Positions 6,147-10,447 of a stretch of DNA of 10,447 bases are shown here, piece after piece (within the stretch, counting starts at the first letter, position 1; every line of letters begins with the position of its first letter). This stretch comes from Deltaproteobacteria bacterium. Lineage in GTDB: Bacteria; Desulfobacterota; Desulfobacteria; Desulfobacterales; SG8-13. The notes under the pieces are model-generated. The model was given only the letters and a program-made list of their open reading frames with translations, searched no databases and was not told where the DNA came from. The translations under genes were made by a program, and so were the position numbers. The DNA lies in contig JAHEIV010000067.1 of the NCBI GenBank assembly GCA_024639205.1, forward strand, positions 1 to 10,447. Direction: 5' to 3'.

Positions 6147-6737
6147 ATGACAGTGACGGACGACGAAAAACCGGCCTTGTTGGTTATCGACATGGTCAAA
6201 GACAATTTTGATCGACGTGCCCGGCTGCCGATCACCGCACTGGCGGTTCGGATCGTCGATCCCATCAATCGGATGTTGACCGTTTTCCACCGGAAGGACT
6301 GGCCCGTTGTTTTTGCCACCGATGCTTTCCGGCGGCAGGACTTCATCTTCAAAGGCCGGATGAAGCCTCACTCCCTGGCCGGCAGCGAAGGCGCGGAACT
6401 GATAGATGAGCTGGATCGTCAACCCCAGGACCTATGGCTGCCCAAGCCGCGATTTTCGGCGTTTTTCAACACCGGCCTTGAACACCGGTTGCGGGAGATG
6501 AAGGTGACACTGTGTGCCGTGGCGGGCTTGGCGACCCACTTCTGCGTTTTGACCACCGCGCTGGATGCGCTCTGTCATGATTTCAAGGCGGTGCTGCTGG
6601 AAGATTGTTCGGCAGCGCCATCGGAAAGCACGCATGAACAGGTGATGGGTACGTATCGCCGCAACCCGCTTTTTCCTCTCTTTCAAGTGGCAACGTCCGA
6701 CGAACTGTTGAATGCACTCACGGGAGTTCGGTCATGA
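6147..6737 (+). CDS. Isochorismatase-family cysteine hydrolase
   Basis: 196 residues from the preferred ATG. The fold signature begins with PALLVIDMVKDNF (9-21), giving catalytic Asp15. LPKPRFSAFFNTGL (98-111) supplies Lys100. VAGLATHFCVLTTALDA (125-141) contains the cis-peptide region and the nucleophile Cys133. The Asp-Lys-Cys triad is therefore complete. The superfamily includes isochorismatases, nicotinamidases, N-carbamoylsarcosine amidases, peroxyureidoacrylate hydrolases and ureidoacrylate/biuret hydrolases. Single-domain members with this pattern are usually amide hydrolases, but the substrate cannot be assigned here. No siderophore or NAD gene is adjacent. Its TGA overlaps the ATG of the next gene (ATGA at 6734-6737), so the two are translationally coupled. 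Confidence 0.88.
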   Translation: MTVTDDEKPALLVIDMVKDNFDRRARLPITALAVRIVDPINRMLTVFHRKDWPVVFATDAFRRQDFIFKGRMKPHSLAGSEGAELIDELDRQPQDLWLPKPRFSAFFNTGLEHRLREMKVTLCAVAGLATHFCVLTTALDALCHDFKAVLLEDCSAAPSESTHEQVMGTYRRNPLFPLFQVATSDELLNALTGVRS

Positions 6738-7762
6738 GCCCCGGCGGCCGCGTTTTTATGGTTTCTCTTTACTTGATGCTGATCGGTGCGACCGCGCTTT
6801 TTCCGGGATGCAATGGCGATACCCAGGTGTCGGTGGACAGTGCCCGGATGAGGGCGAGCGCGTGGAAGGAACACCCCGCCAGCCCGATTCTGGTTCCGGG
6901 ACGGCCGGGCTCATGGAACGAGATGCGGGCCGACACGGGAAACAGCATAATCTCTTATAAAGGCCGCTGGTATTTGTACCACAGTGGTGAGGATGCCCGC
7001 CAGATCGGTCGAATCGGTTTGCATGTTTCCACAACAGACAGAATCGACGGCCCGTGGCAGGTGATGCGGACCAAGCCGATTCTTGGACCCGGTGCGGCGA
7101 GTTCCTGGGATGGCAGATCGGTGGCCCATCCTGCCGTGCTGCGCCACGACGGCGTGTTCTGGATGTACTACGGCGGGACCGACGGCAGGCGTCAACGCAT
7201 TGGGCTGGCTCGTTCCGGCAATGGGATCGAGTGGAAGAAACTGCCGGGGCCGGTTTTTTCTCCCGGTCCGGCCGGAGCGTGGGACGCCGGCGGGGTCATG
7301 CACCCGTCGGTGGTCCATGACGGTGGGCGCTTTGTGATGGCATATTGCGGCTGGCCGGAGGGGCGCAGTGAAATTCACGCGCGTATCGGTATTGCCGTCA
7401 GCATCGACGGGTTGAAATGGTCTCGGCTTTCCGAAGAGCCGGTACTGGGTTTCGGCGCCAAGGGGCGATGGGATGAAATTGGATTGCTGGCTCCGAGACT
7501 CTGGGTGGAAAACGGGCGCTACTACATGAACTACTCGGGCAAGGAGGCCGACACCGCTATGAGCAGCCTGGGGCACGCAACCGCCGATACCCCCGACCAA
7601 TGGACGAAGAGTGCCAACAACCCGATGCTGCACCACTCCGAGGTTCGCTATCATGAGATCGAGTGGGCAACTCCCGTCTGGGTTGAACGACGCTGGTACC
7701 TGCTGGCAACCGCGTACTTCGATCGCGGTGTAACCACACTCTGGCAAGAAGTGATTCGCTAA
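6734..7762 (+). CDS. Five-bladed beta-propeller lipoprotein, GH43/GH130-like (possible glycoside hydrolase)
   Basis: 342 residues. The N terminus is a signal with an unusual lipobox (LFPGC, C26), so it is probably a lipoprotein, though Pro at -2 is atypical. Five repeats follow, each starting with a P[IVM][LF] turn and containing a W and a Tyr-rich strand. They begin near residues 51 (PILVPGRPGSW), 115 (PILGPGAASSW), 173 (PVFSPGPAGAW), 236 (PVLGFGAKGRW) and 297 (PMLHHSEV), a period of about 58-64 residues. This is the pattern of five-bladed propeller glycosidases and phosphorylases (GH32/43/62/68/130 fold). Candidate acidic residues include D67, D126, E213, E248 and E310, but the catalytic set cannot be fixed without a structure. 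It is coupled to the isochorismatase gene by a 4-nt overlap. Confidence 0.8.
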   Translation: MSPGGRVFMVSLYLMLIGATALFPGCNGDTQVSVDSARMRASAWKEHPASPILVPGRPGSWNEMRADTGNSIISYKGRWYLYHSGEDARQIGRIGLHVSTTDRIDGPWQVMRTKPILGPGAASSWDGRSVAHPAVLRHDGVFWMYYGGTDGRRQRIGLARSGNGIEWKKLPGPVFSPGPAGAWDAGGVMHPSVVHDGGRFVMAYCGWPEGRSEIHARIGIAVSIDGLKWSRLSEEPVLGFGAKGRWDEIGLLAPRLWVENGRYYMNYSGKEADTAMSSLGHATADTPDQWTKSANNPMLHHSEVRYHEIEWATPVWVERRWYLLATAYFDRGVTTLWQEVIR

Positions 7763-7784
7763 CGCCTATGCAGCAATTGCCGAT

Positions 7785-8387
7785 TTAGCGAGCATCCGTG
7801 CCGTTCTTGGATGAAGCCGCATCATCCAGCGGCACCCACGGATAGCGATCTTCGCCGACCGGCGACCAGAAGAGTTTGCCGGAGTTGCGCCAGCCGTCCA
7901 GGACAATTCCCTCCTGAAAAGGCTTTTTACGGGTAGTAACGATCACGCTGTGATGTTCGCGCAAATCGCTTCCGCGGTGGGCCACGATGCGCTGAAGGTG
8001 CAGCTGGCTGAGATTCAACTCTTTTAGATGCTTTAATAGATCTTCCGTCCAGTGGTAGCAAAGACCGCGCTGCTTCCAGCCAAGTTTGACCAGAATATTG
8101 TGCAGCTGCGGGGGGCGTACAACGCGATACCGGCGGCCCAGCAGTGCTGCATGCGTGACAGCGGATTGCGCGACTCCTCTGGCCTCGTTCTCGCTTACGC
8201 CGGGATCCAGAGCCAGAAGCGCCTGTGTGAGATGGTCGATTCGCTGAAGATGGTCGTTTGGCACAGGCTGCGAATCCACGGGACGAATTCCGGTAATCGT
8301 CGGCGTCGTTCGGCCGCAACCAAATGATCCCAGAGTGATCGCCGAAAGGATGGTGACCCAAACGACGCGGTGGCGGTTTGATTTCAT
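7785..8387 (-). CDS. Lipoprotein of unknown function with a possible Cys-His-Asp triad
   Basis: 200 residues from the ATG at 8387. This start gives an immediate lipoprotein signal (VVWVTILSAITLGSFGC, C24). In-frame GTG 8450 and ATG 8441 are rejected because they fall in or upstream of the predicted promoter. The mature part has an N-terminal helical half (HLTQALLALDPGVSENEARGVAQ near 46-74). It then carries KQRGLCYHWTEDLLKHL (105-121), EHHSVIVTT (144-152) and EGIVLDGWRNSGKLFW (159-174). C110, H146 and D164, in this order and in these contexts, resemble a transglutaminase-like or papain-like cysteine peptidase fold. I do not recognise the family. It converges on the propeller gene with 22 nt between stops, and no clear ribosome site is seen at 8387. 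Confidence 0.75.
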   Translation of the reverse strand: MKSNRHRVVWVTILSAITLGSFGCGRTTPTITGIRPVDSQPVPNDHLQRIDHLTQALLALDPGVSENEARGVAQSAVTHAALLGRRYRVVRPPQLHNILVKLGWKQRGLCYHWTEDLLKHLKELNLSQLHLQRIVAHRGSDLREHHSVIVTTRKKPFQEGIVLDGWRNSGKLFWSPVGEDRYPWVPLDDAASSKNGTDAR

Positions 8388-8436
8388 GGGGCAGTTTGCC
8401 GGGTCAGTTGTCGTTGGTTGGATAACTGTTGCTGTC

Positions 8437-8466
8437 CGCATATCCCACACTTCGGGGCGTTGTCAA
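8437..8466 (-). promoter_or_regulatory. Sigma70-like promoter for the Cys-His-Asp lipoprotein gene
   Basis: On the minus strand TTGACA (8466-8461), an 18-nt spacer and TATGCG (8442-8437). The predicted start is near 8430, leaving a leader of about 43 nt before the ATG at 8387. This supports that start codon. Confidence 0.5.
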
Positions 8467-8699
8467 CGCTAATCGCGGCAGACAAATACTGCGCTGCATC
8501 CGTCCGGATGGGTAATCGCTTGGACTTGCAAGAACCGGTGGTTGCGCGTATTCACGCTTAAGGGGACAAGCCTGCATCCAAGCGGCTTCCGCGTTCTTCA
8601 TGGGTGACCGGGGTGAACCGGACACAGACAAAAGCGCTTATCTTCCTTTTTCCGGAGTTCTCGCGTTTCTTTGCCGGGATCCATTGGATTCGAATGGTA

Positions 8700-8728
8700 A
8701 CAAAAATGCCACAATGTGGCATTTTTGT
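8700..8728. terminator. Strong bidirectional intrinsic terminator
   Basis: ACAAAAATGCCAC (8700-8712) is a perfect 13-bp complement of GTGGCATTTTTGT (8716-8728) around an AAT loop. A T5 tract ends the stem on either strand. It lies 81 nt beyond the stop codon of the minus-strand pseudouridine synthase and most likely ends that transcript. Confidence 0.75.
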
Positions 8729-8809
8729 CAACTATTTGGAATGAAATCCGCGGAGACCACAAGCCGTAGGTCAACCATGGCGGACGTTTGCTGCGCGATA
8801 AAAGGATCT

Positions 8810-9682
8810 TCAGGAGCACACATCACGATCTTGACCCGACAGCAGGCGGTTCAGGTCGAAGACGAGCCGGCGGTGCCGAAAAGGACAGGCAAACACCAGT
8901 CGCGTGGCGCACAACACCAATCCGGTGGTGTTTTTGTTGTCTCTGCCGTAAGCGGGATCGCCCATCACCGGATGGCCGGCCGATGCGAGATGGCGGCGGA
9001 TCTGATGCTTTCGACCGGAGCCGGTTCGGATTTCAAGACGCGATGTGTTTTCTCCCGGATCAAAGGAAAGGACCGTGTATATCGTGACGGCCGGCTTTCC
9101 ATCGAGCGATCGATCGATTTGCCCGGTGCTTGCCGCCTGACCGATGTCACCGCGAACAGTTGCCCGATATACCTTCTCGATGTCACGCCGGCGGAACAGC
9201 TCCGACAGCCTGGCCGCCGCTGCCCGGCTGTGGGCCAGCACCACCAGTCCACTGGCTTCCCGGTCCAGGCGGTGCACCGGGAAGACGGGTCTTCTCGTCC
9301 CAAAGTAAGTTTCCACTTGCCGAACCAGGGCGCAATGGTCACCGTATACATTGCCATGGGTCATCAGCCCCGCCGGTTTGAACCAGACGCTGAAACGGGA
9401 GCAGTCTGCCAGGCAGCGTGCTGCCGGCGGCTCCACTGACAGTTTGCGTTCATCGTAGTGAAGCTCAACCAAATCCCCGGAACGCAAAGCGGCCGTCGCC
9501 CGCCGGATTCTTTTTTTACCTCGACCCGTGCGCTTGAGCTGTACCGCACCTTTTTTCATGGCGGTCTTGATTTTTGACTTCGACAGGCCGGATTCGGCCG
9601 AAAGGGTGTCGCAGACCGAACCGGCATCGCTATGTTCGATCCGAATCTTCAGTGTCAGACGCTGCGGTCGCTGTGTTTTCAT
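8810..9682 (-). CDS. RluA-family RNA pseudouridine synthase with S4 domain
   Basis: 290 residues from the ATG at 9682; a TTG two codons upstream (9688) is a less likely start, and neither has a strong ribosome site. Residues about 12-75 look like an S4 RNA-binding domain (SGLSKSKIKTAMKKGAV near 31-47), including a basic RTGRGKKRIRRA stretch. The catalytic domain has FKPAGLMTHG near 101-110, VHRLDREASGLVV near 136-148 with catalytic Asp140 in the HRLD motif, and GRKHQIRRHLASAGHPVMGD near 223-242. These are diagnostic of the RluA family, which isomerises uridine to pseudouridine in rRNA or tRNA. The RNA target cannot be told from sequence, so no symbol is assigned. The gene stands alone between a promoter with a palindrome and a strong terminator. 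Confidence 0.9.
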   Translation of the reverse strand: MKTQRPQRLTLKIRIEHSDAGSVCDTLSAESGLSKSKIKTAMKKGAVQLKRTGRGKKRIRRATAALRSGDLVELHYDERKLSVEPPAARCLADCSRFSVWFKPAGLMTHGNVYGDHCALVRQVETYFGTRRPVFPVHRLDREASGLVVLAHSRAAAARLSELFRRRDIEKVYRATVRGDIGQAASTGQIDRSLDGKPAVTIYTVLSFDPGENTSRLEIRTGSGRKHQIRRHLASAGHPVMGDPAYGRDNKNTTGLVLCATRLVFACPFRHRRLVFDLNRLLSGQDRDVCS

Positions 9683-9769
9683 ATTCAACGCCGATTCTTT
9701 TTGGCGGTCTACCCTTTCGTGAAACAGTTTCAGCCGGATGGAAAAAATAGGATTGAAAAACTGCGGGCA

Positions 9770-9798
9770 GTACTACGGCAACCGCATTTACTTGTCAA
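9770..9798 (-). promoter_or_regulatory. Promoter for the RluA-family gene
   Basis: On the minus strand TTGACA (9798-9793) is a perfect -35 box. After a 17-nt spacer comes TAGTAC (9775-9770), a weak -10. The weak -10 and the palindrome over the -35 suggest regulation. Confidence 0.45.
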
Positions 9799-9803
9799 GT
9801 AAA
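9787..9803. promoter_or_regulatory. Perfect 17-nt palindrome, operator candidate
   Basis: TTTACTTGTCAAGTAAA has perfect 8-nt arms around one central base. It covers the whole -35 box of the minus-strand promoter, a typical repressor position. No cognate regulator is in the window. Confidence 0.5.
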
Positions 9804-9883
9804 CGGTAAACAGGATCGACCGATCATTTCCCGTCGCAGCGAATCAGCGGGAAGCGATCAGCAAGAATTCCACCGGCTTCGGC

Positions 9884-9912
9884 TTGATTTCATATCTCGC
9901 TGTGTGTATGCT
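9884..9912 (+). promoter_or_regulatory. Sigma70-like promoter for the metF-type gene
   Basis: TTGATT (9884-9889), a 17-nt spacer and TATGCT (9907-9912). The predicted start is near 9919, with a leader of about 130 nt. Each box matches consensus at four of six positions. Confidence 0.45.
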
Positions 9913-9944
9913 TTTGGCTAATCGAAGATGGTCTTTAATGGCTG

Positions 9945-10011
9945 TGGCTATCGATTTAAACCAGGCAGTGACGAACGAACTCCGATCGGACGACGATTGA
10001 TCCAATAGCCA
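9945..10011 (+). other. Structured leader upstream of the metF-type gene
   Basis: TGGCTAT (9945-9951) pairs with ATAGCCA (10005-10011), enclosing a self-complementary CCGATCGG (9982-9989). It does not resemble the conserved core of a SAM, cobalamin or THF riboswitch that I can recognise. It may be a chance structure. Confidence 0.3.
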
Positions 10012-10049
10012 GGAAAACCGTTTGAACCCAAGTTTCGAGGGATAAATGT

Positions 10050-10447
10050 ATGCATGCTGATTCGTTTGCGATTACCGTTGAAGTGGTGCCGCCGCCCGGT
10101 CCTGAAACCGAACCGATTCTTTCCGCATTGGGATCGCTGGGGCGATTGTCCTTTGATGGCTTCAGTGTCGCCACCAATCCGGTGGCGAAACCGAGAATGA
10201 GTGCGATGGCTCTCTGTGCGCTCATTCAGAAGCAAACCGGAAAACCGGCCGTTTTGCACTGCACCACCCGGGATCATAACCGGATCAGCCTCCAGGGGTT
10301 GCTGTGGGGGGCTGTTGCGCTTGGACTCGAAACGGTTTTGGCGGCAACGGGCGACTTCGTTGCGCTGGCAGAGCGTGCAACAACCACGGATGTTCGTGAC
10401 TTGGATGTCTTCGACCTGGTGGGCATGTCCCGATCGGCGGGTTTGCG
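10050..10447 (+). CDS. metF: Methylenetetrahydrofolate reductase (MetF-type), N-terminal part (cut by window)
   Basis: 132 complete codons are visible with no stop. The start ATG at 10050 has GAGGG (10037-10041) 8 nt upstream. An out-of-frame ATG at 10046 opens only four codons before TGA. The protein begins directly in the MTHFR TIM barrel: FAITVEVVPPPG near 6-17, FSVATNPVAKPRMSA near 38-52, AVLHCTTRDHNRISLQGLLW near 67-86 and ETVLAATGD near 93-101. These blocks match the reductases that convert 5,10-methylene-THF to 5-methyl-THF, in the version common in anaerobes where it feeds methionine synthesis or the Wood-Ljungdahl methyl branch. Because the barrel starts at the N terminus, this is not the fused homocysteine methyltransferase form at its front end. 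A MetV-type partner may lie beyond the edge. Confidence 0.85.
   Translation, partial: MHADSFAITVEVVPPPGPETEPILSALGSLGRLSFDGFSVATNPVAKPRMSAMALCALIQKQTGKPAVLHCTTRDHNRISLQGLLWGAVALGLETVLAATGDFVALAERATTTDVRDLDVFDLVGMSRSAGL

Larger units (their letters stand above)
8388..8809. other. 422-nt region without a convincing gene
   Basis: Apart from the minus-strand promoter at 8437-8466 and the hairpin terminator at 8700-8728, nothing stands out. A plus-strand open frame at 8600-9439 runs through the terminator and then antisense across the pseudouridine synthase, and is judged a shadow. Short minus-strand frames at 8404-8631 and 8598-8819 have no recognisable product. Confidence 0.55.
9683..10049. other. 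367-nt divergent intergenic region with two promoters and several dyads
   Basis: It separates the pseudouridine synthase from the methylenetetrahydrofolate reductase gene. It holds a minus-strand promoter with an overlapping 17-nt palindrome and a plus-strand promoter. It also holds a dyad TTCCCG (9828-9833)/CGGGAA (9848-9853), bracketed by GATC pairs at 9822-9825 and 9856-9859, and a structured leader at 9945-10011. No gene is supported. Confidence 0.55.

Noticed and set aside
6911..7747. Minus-strand open frame (278 codons) opposite the propeller gene
   Set aside because: The plus strand shows five regular repeats and a coupled start; the antisense product matches nothing and is a GC-driven shadow.
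8600..8735. Hairpin at 8700-8728 as part of a CRISPR or attachment site
   Set aside because: There is a single copy with no spacers or repeats, and its T/A tracts and position after a stop codon fit a terminator.
8600..9439. Long plus-strand open frame (279 codons) antisense to the pseudouridine synthase
   Set aside because: It runs through the perfect hairpin terminator and has no recognisable domain. The minus-strand frame has a complete RluA catalytic signature, so this is a shadow.

Overview
The window is an ordinary-looking chromosomal stretch of a moderately GC-rich, Gram-negative bacterium. It has many lipoprotein and periplasmic signal sequences, an OmpA-type peptidoglycan-binding protein and sigma70-like promoters. 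The protein mix (DUF4124, DUF4398/OmpA lipoprotein, SRAP, a methylenetetrahydrofolate reductase of the anaerobe type) would suit a sulfate-reducing Desulfobacterota such as the Desulfosarcina relatives. That taxonomic guess is inference, not proof. No rRNA, tRNA, CRISPR array, transposase or phage gene is visible.

Layout. (1) 2-661: the C-terminal end of a DinG/XPD-like DNA helicase. (2) 972-4075, all plus strand: a secreted DUF4124 protein with an acidic linker and coiled coil, a small antibiotic-biosynthesis-monooxygenase (ABM) fold protein, then a probable two-gene operon of a secreted Rap1a/Tai-like protein and a DUF4398-OmpA lipoprotein. (3) 4269-4955: an SRAP (YedK/HMCES) abasic-site DNA-protein crosslinking protein, preceded by a 46-nt near-perfect hairpin. 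It converges on (4) a minus-strand HpcH/HpaI aldolase (malyl-CoA-lyase-like), 4967-5890. (5) 6147-7762: an isochorismatase-family hydrolase translationally coupled (ATGA) to a five-bladed beta-propeller lipoprotein related to GH43/GH130 enzymes. This operon diverges from the lyase gene. The intergenic region holds two back-to-back promoters with a palindromic operator candidate between their -35 boxes. (6) 7785-8387 minus: a lipoprotein with a possible Cys-His-Asp triad. (7) 8810-9682 minus: an RluA-family pseudouridine synthase with an S4 domain, followed by a strong bidirectional hairpin terminator. (8) 10050 to the edge, plus: the start of a MetF-type methylenetetrahydrofolate reductase.

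The gene set reads as core and envelope housekeeping rather than a defence or mobile island. I did not find a convincing new multi-gene system. The points most worth a second look are regulatory and structural: the divergent operator at 6013-6031, the hairpin with flanking repeats at 4121-4257, the palindrome at 9787-9803 over a -35 box, the Rap1a-like/OmpA pair, and the unassigned lipoproteins at 6734-7762 and 7785-8387.
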